DNA of 64,000 bases from Bombus terrestris (Eukaryota; Arthropoda; Insecta; Hymenoptera; Apidae), in NCBI RefSeq assembly GCF_910591885.1, contig NW_025963549.1, positions 3,720,001-3,784,000 on the forward strand, read 5' to 3'. The notes under the pieces are model-generated. The model was given only the letters and a program-made list of their open reading frames with translations, made no database searches and was not told the origin of the DNA. Position numbers and translations under genes: made by a program. Below are positions 37,601 through 50,185 of this stretch, one piece after another; position 1 is the first letter of the stretch, and each line of letters starts with the position of its first letter.

Positions 37601-40516
37601 CAGGAAATATATGCAAGGCAATATAAGGTATATGTATAGCGTGGAAATTGTAATCGTTGCTCGCTCGCTCCACTCGCTCGTATAAATCGAGGTCCAACCT
37701 CACAACCGATCCGACACGTTAGCAAATTTGAAATAAGTCGCCTCATTATCGAATAACGAACGCAAGAGTGCTTGGTTTTAGGTTAGACTATATTTTTCGA
37801 GCGAGCGCATCGTGCGAGGGTCGCGTAAATGTGTGTCACAATCCAACGGTTTGGCACATAGGGACATTGAAATATTCGCACCAGCCCGAGGAGCCGCAAG
37901 TCTTTATCGAATTGCGTACTGACGAAAGTTTACAGTTTATCAATAGTTTTACATAAATAGTAATATTTCCACATAGTACGGTGCAATGTGTGGTCCGAAA
38001 TCGCTGACAAAATTAGGCAATAACAGGAAATATATGCAAGGGAATATAAGGTATACGTATAGCGTGGAAATTGTAAGCGTTGCTCGCTCGCTCCGCTCGC
38101 TCTTAATTATCTAGTCCAACCTCACAAGCGATCCGACACGTTAGTAAATTTGAAATAAGTCGCCTCCGTATCGAATAACGAACGCAAGAGGGATTGGTTT
38201 TAGGTTAGGCTATATTTTTCGAGCGAGCGCAGCGAGCGAGGTACGCGTAAAGGTGTGTCACAAACCAACGGTTTGGCACATAGGGACATTGAAATATTCG
38301 CACCAGCCCGAGAACCGCAAGTCTTTATCGAATTGCCTACAGACAAAAGTAGACAGTTTATCAATAGATTTACATAAATAGTAATATTTCCACATAGTAC
38401 AGTGCAACGTGTGGTGCGAAATCGCTGACAAAGTTAGGCAATAACAGGAAATATATGCAAGGCAATATAAGGTATATGTATAGCATGGAAATTGTAATCG
38501 TTGCTCGCTCGCTCCACTCGCTCGTATAAATCGAGGTCCAACCTCACAACCGATCCGACACGTTAGCAAATTTGAAATAAGTCGCCTCATTATCGAATAA
38601 CGAACGCAAGAGTGCTTGGTTTTAGGTCAGACTATATTTTTCGAGCGAGCGCAGCGTGCGAAGGTCGCGTAAATGTGTGTCACAATCCAACGGTTTGGCA
38701 CATAGGGACATTGAAATATTCGCACCAGCCCGAGGAGCCGCAAGTCTTTATCGAATTGCGTACTGACGAAAGTTTATAGTTTATCAATAGTTTTACATAA
38801 ATAGTAATATTTCCACATAGTACGGTGCAATGTGTGGTCCGAAATCGCTGACAAAATTAGGCAATAACAGGAAATATATGCAAGGCAATATCAGGTATAT
38901 GTATAGCGTGGAAATTGTAATCGTTGCTCGCTCGCTCCGCTCGCTCGTAAAAATCTAGTCCAACCTCACAACCGATCCGACACGTTAGCAAATTTGAAAT
39001 AAGTCGCCTCCATATCGAATAACGAACGCAAGAGGGATTGGTTTTAGGTTAGTCTATAGTTTTAGAGCGAGCGCAGCGAGCGAGGGTCGCGTAAATGTGT
39101 GTCACAATCCAACGGTTTGGCACATAGGGACATTGAAATATTCGCACCAGCCCGAGGAGCCGGAAGTCTTTATCGAATTGCGTACTGACGAAAGTTTACA
39201 GTTTATCAATAGTTTTACATAAATATTAATATTTTCACATAGTACAGTGCAACGTGTGGTCCGAAATCGCTGACAAAATTAGGCAATAACAGGAAATATA
39301 TGCAAGGCAATATAAGGTATATGTATAGCGTGGAAATTGTAATCGTTGCTCGCTCGCTCCGCTCGCTCGAAAAAATCTAGTCCAACCTCACAACCGATCC
39401 GACACGTTAGCAAATTCGAAGTAAGTCGCCACCTTATCGAATAACGAACGCAAGAGGGATTGGTTCTAGGCTAGGCTATAGTTTTCGAGCGAGCGCAGCG
39501 AGCGAGGGACGCGCAAAGGTGTGTCACAAACCTACGGTTTGGCACATAGGGACATTGAAATATTCGCACCAGCCCGAGGAACAGCAAGTATTTGACCGAA
39601 TAGCGTACTGACAAAAGTTTACAGTTTATCAATAGTTTTACATAAATAGTAATATTTCCACATAGTACAGTGCAACGTGTGGTCCGATATCGCTGACAAA
39701 ATTAGGCAATAACAGGAAATATATGCAAGGCAATATAAGGTATATGTATAGCGTGGAAATTGTAAGCGTTGCTCGCTCGCTACCCTCGCTCGTAAAAATC
39801 TAGTCCAACCTCACAACCGATCCGACACGTTAGTAAATTTGAAATAAGTCGTCTCCTTATCGAATTACGGTCGCAAGAGGGATTGGTTTTAGGTTAGACT
39901 ATAGTTTTCGAGCGAGCGCAGCGAGCGAGGTACGCGTAAAGGTGTGTCACAAACCAACGGTTTGGCACATAGGGACATTGTAATATTCGCACCAGCCCGA
40001 GAACCGGAAGTCTTTATCGAATTGCCTACAGACAAAAGTAGACAGTTTATCAATAGTTTTACATAAATAGTAATATTTCCACATAGTACAGTGCAACGTG
40101 TGGTGCGAAATCGCAGACAAAGTTAGGCAATAACAGGAAATATATGCAAGGCAATATAAGGTATATCTATAGCATGGAAATTGTAATCGTTGCTCGCTCG
40201 CTCCACTCGCTCGTATAAATCGAGGTCCAACCTCACAACCGATCCGACACGTTAGCAAATTTGAAATAAGTCGCCTCATTATCGAATAACGAACGCAAGA
40301 GTGCTTGGTTTTAGGTCAGACTATATTTTTCGAGCGAGCGCAGCGTGCGAAGGTCGCGTAAATGTGCGTCACAAACCAACGGTTTGGCACATAAGGACAT
40401 TGAAATATTCGCACCAGCCCGAGGAGCTGCAATTATTTATCGAATTGCCTACTGACAAAAGTTTACAGTTTATCAATAGTTTTACATAAATAGTAATATT
40501 TCCACATAGTACGGTG
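31651..40516 (+). repeat. 21-monomer HOR, copy 2 (8866 bp)
   Basis: Monomer starts are 31651, 32073, 32495, 32917, 33339, 33761, 34184, 34606, 35028, 35450, 35872, 36294, 36717, 37139, 37561, 37984, 38405, 38828, 39250, 39673 and 40094. It follows copy 1 directly. The first ~30 bp (GTCCGAAATCGCTGAC) differ from copy 1 (GTCCAAAATCGCTCAC), so the exchange junction lies between about 31675 and 31728. Local differences from copy 1 include CTCGTACCGCTC near 36398, GTGAGTTCCG near 37144, GGCAACTGGAATC near 37222, and a patch near 38310-38360. Confidence 0.92.
33859..34019 (+). repeat. Inverted repeat with near-perfect arms
   Basis: In monomer 33761 the first arm (33859-33880) and second arm (33998-34019) are complementary at 21 of 22 positions, because the usual central C of arm 2 is G. 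The same substitution occurs at 58442-58463. A long-spaced stem could form in single-stranded DNA or in a transcript, but nothing in the sequence proves that it does. Confidence 0.8.
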
Positions 40517-41778
40517 CAATGTGTGGTCCGAAATCGCTGACAAAATTAGGCAATAACAGGAAATATATGCAAGGGAATATAAGGTATACGTATAGCGTGG
40601 AAATTGTAAGCGTTGCTCGCTCGCTCCGCTCGCTCGTAAATATCTAGTCCAACCTCACAAGCGATCCGACACGTTAGTAAATTTGAAATCAGTCGCCTCC
40701 GTATCGAATAACGAACGCAAGAGGGCTTGGTTTTAGGTTAGGCTATAGTTTTCGAGCGAGCGCAGCGAGCGAGCGACGCGTAAAGGTGTGTCAGAAAACA
40801 ACGGCTTGGCACCTAGGGACATTGAAATATTCGCACCAGCCCGAGGAACCGCAAGTATTTATCGAATTGCGTACTGACAAAAGTTTACAGTTTATCAGTA
40901 GCTTTACATAAATAGTAATATTTCCACATAGTACAGTGCAACGTGTGGTCCGAAATCGCTCACAAAATTAGGCAATAACAGGAAATATATGCAAGGCAAT
41001 ATCAGGTATATGTATAGCGTGGAAATTGTAATCGTTGCTCGCTCGCTCCGCTCGCTCGTAAAAATCTAGTCCAACCTCACAACCGATCCGACACGTTAGC
41101 AAATTTGAAATAAGTCGCCTCATTATCGAATAACGAACGCAAGAGTGCTTGGTTTTAGGTCAGACTATAATTTTCGAGCGAGCGCAGCGATCGAGGGTCG
41201 CGTAAATGTGTGTCACAATCCAACGGTTAGGCACATAGGGTCATTGAAATATTCGCACCAGCCCGAGGAGCCGGAAGTCTTTATCGAATTGCGTACTGAC
41301 GAAAGTTTACAGTTTATCAATAGTTTTACATAAATATTAATATTTTCACATAGTACAGTGCAACGTGTGGTCCGATATCGCTGACAAAATTAGGCAATAA
41401 CAGGAAATATATGCAAGGCAATATAAGGTATATGTATAGCGTGGAAATTGTAACCGTTGCTCGCTCGCTCCCCTCGCACGTAAAAATCTAGTCCAACCTC
41501 ACAACCGATCCGACACGTTAGTAAATTTGAAATAAGTCGCCTCCTTATCGAATAACGAACGCAAGAGGGCTTGGTTTTAGGTTAGGCTATAGTTTTCGAG
41601 CGCAGCGAGCGAGGGACGCGTACAGGTATGTCACCAACCAACGGTTTGGCACATAGGGACATTGAAATATTCGCACCAGCCCGAGGAACCGCATGTCTTT
41701 ATCGAATTGCGTACTGACAAAACTTTACAGTTTATCAATAGTTTTACATAAATAGTAATATTTCCACATAGTACAGTG
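38405..41778 (+). repeat. Eight-monomer HOR, copy 1 (3374 bp)
   Basis: Monomer starts are 38405, 38828, 39250, 39673, 40094, 40517, 40939 and 41361. The first five are also the last five of the second 8866-bp unit. The remaining three resume with a monomer like 36717 (CAAGGGAATATAAGG, GTAAGCGTTG). The last monomer is 418 bp and has the 4-bp deletion in the second GC-rich arm. Confidence 0.92.
41361..41778 (+). repeat. 418-bp monomer with 4-bp deletion in second arm
   Basis: The first occurrence along the window of the shortened arm (TTCGAGCGCAGCGAGCG). The deletion is always linked to a changed right half (GTATGTCACC or GTACGTCACC). The others are at 44735, 46421, 46839, 47257, 47666, 48084 and 49768. 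None is seen before 41 kb or after 50.2 kb, so the variant arose and spread locally. Confidence 0.9.
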
Positions 41779-44700
41779 GAATGTGTGGTCCGAAATCGCT
41801 GACAAAATTAAGCAATAACAGGAAATATATGCAAGGCAATATAAGGTATATGTATAGCATGGAAATTGTAATCGTTGCTCGCTCGCTCCACTCGCTCGTA
41901 TAAATCGAGGTCCAACCTCACAACCGATCCGACACGTTAGCAAATTTGAAATAAGTCGCCTCATTATCGAATAACGAACGCAAGAGTGCTTGGTTTTAGG
42001 TCAGACTATATTTTTCGAGCGAGCGCAGCGTGCGAAGGTCGCGTAAATGTGTGTCACAATCCAACGGTTTGGCACATAGGGACATTGAAATATTCGCACC
42101 AGCCCGAGGAGCCGCAAGTCTTTATCGAATTGCGTACTGACGAAAGTTTATAGTTTATCAATAGTTTTACATAAATAGTAATATTTCCACATAGTACGGT
42201 GCAATGTGTGGTCCGAAATCGCTGACAAAATTAGGCAATAACAGGAAATATATGCAAGGCAATATCAGGTTTATGTATAGCTTGGAAATTGTAATCGTTG
42301 CTCGCTCGCTCCGCTCGCTCGTAAAAATCTAGTCCAACCTCACAACCGATCCGACACGTTCCCCAATTTGAAATAAGTCGCCTCCATATCGAATAACGAA
42401 CGCAAGAGGGATTGGTTTTAGGTTAGTCTATAGTTTTAGAGCGAGCGCAGCGAGCGAGGGTCGCGTAAATGTGTGTCACAATCCAACGGTTTGGCACATA
42501 GGGACATTGAAATATTCGCACCAGCCCGAGGAGCCGGAAGTCTTTATCGAATTGCGTACTGACGAAAGTTTACAGTTTATCAATAGTTTTACATAAATAT
42601 TAATATTTTCACATAGTACAGTGCAACGTGTGGTCCGAAATCGCTGACAAAATTAGGCAATAACAGAAAATATATGCAAGGCAATATAAGGTATATGTAT
42701 AGCGTGGAAATTGTAATCGTTGCTCGCTCGCTCCGCTCGCTCGAAAAAATCTAGTCCAACCTCACAACCGATCCGACACGTTAGCAAATTCGAAGTAAGT
42801 CGCCACCTTATCGAATAACGAACGCAAGAGGGATTGGTTCTAGGCTAGGCTATAGTTTTCGAGCGAGCGCAGCGAGCGAGGGACGCGCAAAGGTGTGTCA
42901 CAAACCTACGGTTTGGCACATAGGGACATTGAAATATTCGCACCAGCCCGAGGAACAGCAAGTATTTGACCGAATAGCGTACTGACAAAAGTTTACAGTT
43001 TATCAATAGTTTTACATAAATAGTAATATTTCCACATAGTACAGTGCAACGTGTGGTCCGATATCGCTGACAAAATTAGGCAATAACAGGAAATATATGC
43101 AAGGCAATATAAGGTATATGTATAGCGTGGAAATTGTAAGCGTTGCTCGCTCGCTACCCTCGCTCGTAAAAATCTAGTCCAACCTCACAACCGATCCGAC
43201 ACGTTAGTAAATTTGAAATAAGTCGCCTCCTTATCGAATTACGAGCGCAAGAGGGATTGGTTTTAGGTTAGACTATAGTTTTCGAGCGAGCGCAGCGAGC
43301 GAGGTACGCGTAAAGGTGTGTCACAAACCAACGGTTTGGCACATAGGGACATTGTAATATTCGCACCAGCCCGAGAACCGGAAGTCTTTATCGAATTGCC
43401 TACAGACAAAAGTAGACAGTTTATCAATAGATTTACATAAATAGTAATATTTCCACATAGTACAGTGCAACGTGTGGTGCGAAATCGCAGACAAAGTTAG
43501 GCAATAACAGGAAATATATGCAAGGCAATATAAGGTATATCTATAGCATGGAAATTGTAATCGTTGCTCGCTCGCTCCACTCGCTCGTATAAATCGAGGT
43601 CCAACCTCACAACCGATCCGACACGTTAGCAAATTTGAAATAAGTCGCCTCATTATCGAATAACGAACGCAAGAGTGCTTGGTTTTAGGTCAGACTATAT
43701 TTTTCGAGCGAGCGCAGCGTGCGAAGGTCGCGTAAATGTGCGTCACAATCCAACGGTTTGGCACACAAGGACATTGAAATATTCGCACCAGCCCGAGGAG
43801 CTGCAATTATTTATCGAATTGCCTACTGACGAAAGTTTACAGTTTATCAATAGTTTTACATAAATAGTAATATTTCCACATAGTACGGTGCAATGTGTGG
43901 TCCGAAATCGCTGACAAAATTAGGCAATAACAGGAAATATATGCAAGGGAATATAAGGTATACGTATAGCGTGGAAATTGTAAGCGTTGCTCGCTCGCTC
44001 CGCTCGCTCGTAAATATCTAGTCCAACCTCACAAGCGATCCGACACGTTAGTAAATTTGAAATCAGTCGCCTCCGTATCGAATAACGAACGCAAGAGGGC
44101 TTGGTTTTAGGTTAGGCTATAGTTTTCGAGCGAGCGCAGCGAGCGAGCGACGCGTAAAGGTGTGTCAGAAAACAACGGCTTGGCACCTAGGGACATTGAA
44201 ATATTCGCACCAGCCCGAGGAACCGCAAGTATTTATCGAATTGCGTACTGACAAAAGTTTACAGTTTATCAATAGTTTTACATAAATAGTAATATTTCCA
44301 CATAGTACAGTGCAACGTGTGGTCCGAAATCGCTCACAAAATTAGGCAATAACAGGAAATATATGCAAGGCAATATCAGGTATATGTATAGCGTGGAAAT
44401 TGTAATCGTTGCTCGCTCGCTCCGCTCGCTCGTAAAAATCTAGTCCAACCTCACAACCGATCCGACACGTTAGCAAATTTGAAATAAGTCGCCTCATTAT
44501 CGAATAACGAACGCAAGAGTGCTTGGTTTTAGGTCAGACTATAATTTTCGAGCGAGCGCAGCGATCGAGGGTCGCGTAAATGTGTGTCACAATCCAACGG
44601 TTTGGCACATAGGGTCATTGAAATATTCGCACCAGCCCGAGGAGCCGGAAGTCTTTATCGAATTGCGTACTGACGAAAGTTTACAGTTTATCAATAGTTT

Positions 44701-45152
44701 TACATAAATATTAATATTTTCACATAGTACAGTGCAACGTGTGGTCCGAAATCGCTGACAAAATTAGGCAATAACAGGAAATATATGCAAGGCAATATAA
44801 GGTATATGTATAGCGTGGAAATTGTAAGCGTTGCTCGCTCGCTACCCTCGCTCGTAAAAATCTAGTCCAACCTCACAACCGATCCGACACGTTAGTAAAT
44901 TTGAAATAACTCGCCTCCTTATCGAATAACGAACGCAAGAGGGCTTGGTTTTAGGTTAGGCTATAGTTTTCGAGCGCAGCGAGCGAGGGACGCGTACAGG
45001 TATGTCACCAACCAACGGTTTGGCACATAGGGACATTGAAATATTCGCACCAGCCCGAGGAACCGCATGTCTTTATCGAATTGCGTACTGACAAAACTTT
45101 ACAGTTTATCAATAGTTTTACATAAATAGTAATATTTCCACATAGTACAGTG
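41779..45152 (+). repeat. Eight-monomer HOR, copy 2 (3374 bp)
   Basis: Monomer starts are 41779, 42202, 42624, 43047, 43468, 43891, 44313 and 44735, each 3374 bp after its partner. Shared private variants include TTTGACCGAATAGCG, GCGATCGAGGGTCGCG and GTATGTCACCAACC with the 4-bp deletion. Differences include CGTTCCCCAATTTG near 42358 and AATTACGAGCGC near 43236 against AATTACGGTCGC. The shared order ends near 45230, where the next monomer is no longer of the TATAAATCGAGG type. Confidence 0.92.
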
Positions 45153-48100
45153 GAATGTGTGGTCCGAAATCGCTGACAAAATTAAGCAATAACAGGAAAT
45201 ATATGCAAGGCAATATAAGGTATATGTATAGCGTGGAAATTGTAATCGTTGCTCGCTCGCTCCGTTCGCTCGTAAAAATCTAGTCCAACCTCACAACCAA
45301 TCCGACACGTTAGTAAATTTGAAATAAGTCGCCTCCTTATCGAATAACGAACGCAAGAGGGATTGGTTTTAGGTTAGGCTATAGTTTCCGAGCGAGCGCA
45401 GCGAGCGAGGTACGCGTAAAGGTGTGTCACAAACCAACGGTTTGGCACATAGGGACATTGTTATATTCGCACCAGCCCGAGGAGCCGGAAGTCTTTATCG
45501 AATTGCCTACAGACAAAAGTATACAGTTTATCAATAGTTTTACATAAATAGTAATATTTCCACATAGTACAGTGGAATGTGTGGTCCGAAATCGCTGACA
45601 AAATTAAGCAATAACAGGAAATATATGCAAGGCAATATAAGGTATATGTATAGCTTGGAAGTTGTAATCGTTGCTCGCTCGCTCCGCTCGCTCGTAAAAA
45701 TCTAGCCCAACCTCACAACCGATCCGTCACGTTAGCAAATTTGAAATAAGTCGCCTCCATATCGAATAACGAACGCAAGAGGGATTGGTTTTAGGTTAGT
45801 CTATAGTTTTCGAGCGAGCGAAGCGAGCGAGGGACGCGTAAAGGTGTGTCACAAACCAACAGTTTGGCACATAGGGACATTGAAATATTCGCACCAGCTC
45901 GAGGAACCGCAAGTCTTTTTCGAATTGCGTACTGACAAAAGTTTACAGTTTACCAATACTTTTACATAAATAGTAATATTTCCACATAGTACAGTGCAAC
46001 GTGTGGTCCGAAATCGCTGACAAAAGTAGGCAATAACAGGAAATATATGCAAGGCAATATCAGGTATATGTATAGCGTGGAAATTGTAATCGTTGCTCGC
46101 TCGCTCCACTCGCTCGTATAAATCGAGGTCCAACCTCACAACCGATCCGACACGTTAGCAAATTTGAAATAAGTCGCCTCATTATCGAATAACGAACGCA
46201 AGAGGGCTTGGTTTTAGGTTAGACTATATTTTTCGAGCGAGCGCAGCGAGCGAGGGACGCGTAAAGGTGTGTCACAAACCTACGGTTTGGCACATAGGGA
46301 CATTGAAATATTCGCACCAGACCGAGGAACAGCAAGTATTTGACCGAATTGCGTACTGACAAAAGTTTACAGTTTATCAATAGTTTTACATAAATAGTAA
46401 TATTTCCACATAGTACAGTGCAACGTGTGGTCCGATTTCGCTGACAAAATTAGGCAATAACAGGAAATATATGCAAGGCAATATAAGGTATATGTATAGC
46501 ATGGAAATTGTAATCGTTGCTCGCTCGCTCCGCTCGCTCGTAAAAATCTACTCCAGCCTCACAACCGATCCGACACGTTAGCAAATTCGAAATAAGTCGC
46601 CTCCTTATCGAATAACGAACGCAAGAGGGATTGGTTTTAGGTTAGGCTATAGTTTTCGAGCGCAGCGAGCGAGGGACGCGTAAAGGTACGTCACCAACCA
46701 ACGGTTTGGCACATAGGGACATTGAAATATTCGCACCAGCCCGAGGAACCGCAAGTCTTTATCGAATTGCGTACTGACAAAACTTTGCAGTTTATCAATA
46801 GTTTTACATAAATAGTAATATTTCCACATAGTACAGTGGAATGTGTGGTTCGAAATCGCTGACAAAATTAGGCAATAACAGGAAATATATGCAAGGCAAT
46901 ATAAGGTATATGTATAGCGTGGAAATTGTAATCGTTGCTCGCTCCCTCCACACGCTCGTAAATATCTACTCCAGCCTCACAACCGATCCGACACGTTAGC
47001 AAATTCGAAATAAGTCGCCTCCTTATCGAATAACGAACGCAAGAGGGATTGGTTTTAGGTTAGGCTATAGTTTTCGAGCGCAGCGAGCGAGGGACGCGTA
47101 AAGGTATGTCACCAACCAACGGTTTGGCACATAGGGACATTGAAATATTCGCACCAGCCCGAGGAACCGCAAGTCTTTATCGAATTGCGTACTGACAAAA
47201 CTTTGCAGTTTATCAATAGTTTTACATAAATAGTAATATTTCCACATAGTACAGTGGAATGTGTGGTTCGAAATCGCTGACAAAATTAGGCAATAACAGG
47301 AAATATATGCAAGGCAATATAAGGTATATGTATAGCGTGGAAATTGTAATCGTTGCTCGCTCGCTCGTAAAGATCTAGTCCAACCTCACAACCGATCCGA
47401 CACGTTAGCAAATTCGAAATAAGTCGCCTCCTTATCGAATAACGAACGCAAGAGGGATTGGTTTTAGGTTCGGCTATAGTTTTCGAGCGCAGCGAGCGAG
47501 GGACGCGTAAAGGTATGTCACCAACCAACAGTTTGGCACATAGGGACATTGAAATATTCGCACCAGCCCGAGGAGCCGGAAGTCTTTATCGAATTGCGTA
47601 CTGACGAAAGTTTACAGTTTATCAATAGTTTTACATGAATAGTAATATTTCCACATAGTACAGTGCAACGTGTGGTCCGAAGTCGCTGACAAAATTAGGC
47701 AATAACAGGAACTATATGCAAGGCAATATAAGGTATATGTATAGCGTGGAAATTGTAATCGTCGCTCGCTCCCTCCACACGCTCGTAAATATCTACTCCA
47801 GCCTCACAACCAATCCGACACGTTAGCAAATTCGAAATAAGTCGCCTCCTTATCGAATAATGAACGCAAGAGGGATTGGTTTTAGGTTAGGCTATAGTTT
47901 TCGAGCGCAGCGAGCGAGGGACGCGTAAAGGTATGTCACCAACCAACAGTTTGGCACATAGGGACATTGAAATATTCGCACCAGCCCGAGGAGCCGGAAG
48001 TCTTTATCGAATTGCGTACTGACGAAAGTTTACAGTTTATCAATAGTTTTACATGAATAGTAATATTTCCACATAGTACAGTGCAACGTGTGGTCCGAAG

Positions 48101-48501
48101 TCGCTGACAAAATTAGGCAATAACAGGAACTATATGCAAGGCAATATAAGGTATATGTATAGCGTGGAAATTGTAATCGTTGCTCGCTCCCTCCGCTCGC
48201 TCGTAAAAATCTACTCCAGCCTCACAACCGATCCGACACGTTAGCAAATTCGAAATAAGTCGCCTCCTTATCGAATAACGAACGCAAGAGGGATTGGTTT
48301 TAGGTTAGGCTATAGTTTTCGAGCGCAGCGAGCGAGGGACGCGTAAAGGTATGTCACCAACCAACGGTTTGGCACATAGGGACATTGAAATATTCGCACC
48401 AGCCCGAGGAACCGCAAGTCTTTATCGAATTGCGTACTGACAAAACTTTACAGTTTATCAATAGTTTTACATAAATAGTAATATTTCCACATAGTACAGT
48501 G
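45153..48501 (+). repeat. Block rich in 4-bp-deletion monomers
   Basis: Monomer starts are 45153, 45575, 45997, 46421, 46839, 47257, 47666 and 48084. The five monomers from 46421 to 48501 all have TTCGAGCGCAGCGAGCG, lacking one GAGC step of the second arm, and are 418 bp or shorter. They also share GTATGTCACCAACC (GTACGTCACC in the first). Monomers 47666 and 48084 begin with the same private variants (CCGAAGTCGC, GGAACTATATGC), as expected from single-monomer tandem duplication. Monomer 45997 is 424 bp, the longest in the window. Confidence 0.9.
47257..47665 (+). repeat. 409-bp monomer with both GC-rich arms shortened
   Basis: The shortest monomer in the window. The first arm (47355-47367) has lost 9 nt and is only 13 nt long. 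The second arm (47484-47501) has the 4-bp deletion. The remaining sequences are still complementary over a short core (GCTCGCTCG against CGAGCGAG). Slippage on the GCTC/GAGC steps explains both losses. Confidence 0.9.
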
Positions 48502-50185
48502 GAATGTGTGGTCCGAAATCGCTGACAAAATTAAGCAATAACAGGAAATATATGCAAGGCAATATAAGGTATATGTATAGCTTGGAAGTTGTAATCGTTG
48601 CTCGCTCGCTCCGCTCGCTCGTAAAAATCTAGCCCAACCTCACAACCGATCCGTCACGTTAGCAAATTTGAAATAAGTCGCCTCCATATCGAATAACGAA
48701 CGCAAGAGGGATTGGTTTTAGGTTAGTCTATAGTTTTCGAGCGAGCGAAGCGAGCGAGGGACGCGTAAAGGTGTGTCAGAAAACAACGGCTTGGCACCTA
48801 GGGACATTGAAATATTCGCACCAGCCCGAGGAGCCGCAAGTATTTATCGAATTGCGTACTGACAAAAGTTTACAGTTTATCAATAGTTTTACATAAATAG
48901 TAATATTTCCACATAGTACAGTGCAACGTGTGGTCCAAAATCGCTCACAAAATTAGGCAATAACAGGAAATATATGCAAGGCAATATCAGGTATATGTAT
49001 AGCGTGGAAATTGTAATCGTTGCTCGCTCGCTCCGCTCGCTCGTAAAAATCTAGTCCAACCTCACAACCGATCCGACACGTTAGTAAATTTGAAATAAGT
49101 CGCCTCCTTATCGAATAACGAACGCAAGAGGGATTGGTTTTAGGTTAGACTATATTTTTCGAGCGAGCGCAGCGAGCGAGGGACGCGTAAAGGTGTGTCA
49201 CAATCCAACGGTTTGGCACATAGGGACATTGAAATATTCGCACCAGCCCGAGGAACCGCAAGTATTTATCGAATTGCGTACTGACAAAAGTTTACAGTTT
49301 ACCAATAGTTTTACATAAATAGTAATATTTCCACATAGTACAGTGCAACGTGTGGTCCGAAATCGCTGACAAAATTAGGCAATAACAGGAAATATATGCA
49401 AGGCAATATAAGGTATATGTATAGCTTGGCAACTGGAATCGTTGCTCGCTCGCTCCGCTCGCTCGTATAAATCTAGTCCAACCTCACAGCCGATCCGACA
49501 CGTTAGCAAATTTGAAATTAGTCGCCTCATTATCGAATAACGAACGCAAGATGGCTTGGTTTCAGGTTAGGCTATAGTTTTCGAGCGAGCGCAGCGAGCG
49601 AGGGTCGCGTAAATGTGTGTCACAATCCAACGGTTTGGCACATAGGGACATTGAAATATTCGCACCAGCCCGAGGAGCCGGAAGTCTTTATCGAATTGCG
49701 TACTGACAAAACTTTACAGTTTATCAATAGTTTTACATAAATAGTAATATTTCCACATAGTACAGTGGAATGTGTGGTTCGCAATCGCTGACAAAATTAG
49801 GCAATAACAGGAAATATATGCAAGGCAATATAAGGTATATGTATAGCGTGGAAATTGTAATCGTTGCTCGCTCGCTCCGTTCGCTCGTAAAAATCTAGTC
49901 CAACTTCACAAGCGATCCGACACGTTAGCAAATTCGAAATAAGTCGCCTCCTTATCGAATAACGAACGCAAGAGGGATTGGTTTTAGGTTAGGCTATAGT
50001 TTTCGAGCGCAGCGAGCGAGGGACGCGTAAAGGTATGTCACCAACCAACGGTTTGGCACATAGGGACATTGAAATATTCGCACCAGCCCGAGGAACCGCA
50101 AGTCTTTATCGAATTGCGTACTGACAAAACTTTACAGTTTATCAATAGTTTTACATAAATAGTAATATTTCCACATAGTACAGTG
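48502..50185 (+). repeat. Partial seven-monomer HOR: P-Q-R-S
   Basis: Monomer starts are 48502 (P), 48924 (Q), 49346 (R) and 49768 (S with the 4-bp deletion). P has GGAATGTGTGG, AATTAAGCAATAAC, CTAGCCCAACC, CCGTCACG and CGAGCGAAGCGAGCG. Q has GTCCAAAATCGCTCAC with AATATCAGG. R has GGAATCGTTG, GAAATTAGTCGCC and AAGATGGCTTGG. S has GGTTCG, CTCCGTTCGCTCG and CAACTTCACAAGCG. Confidence 0.85.
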
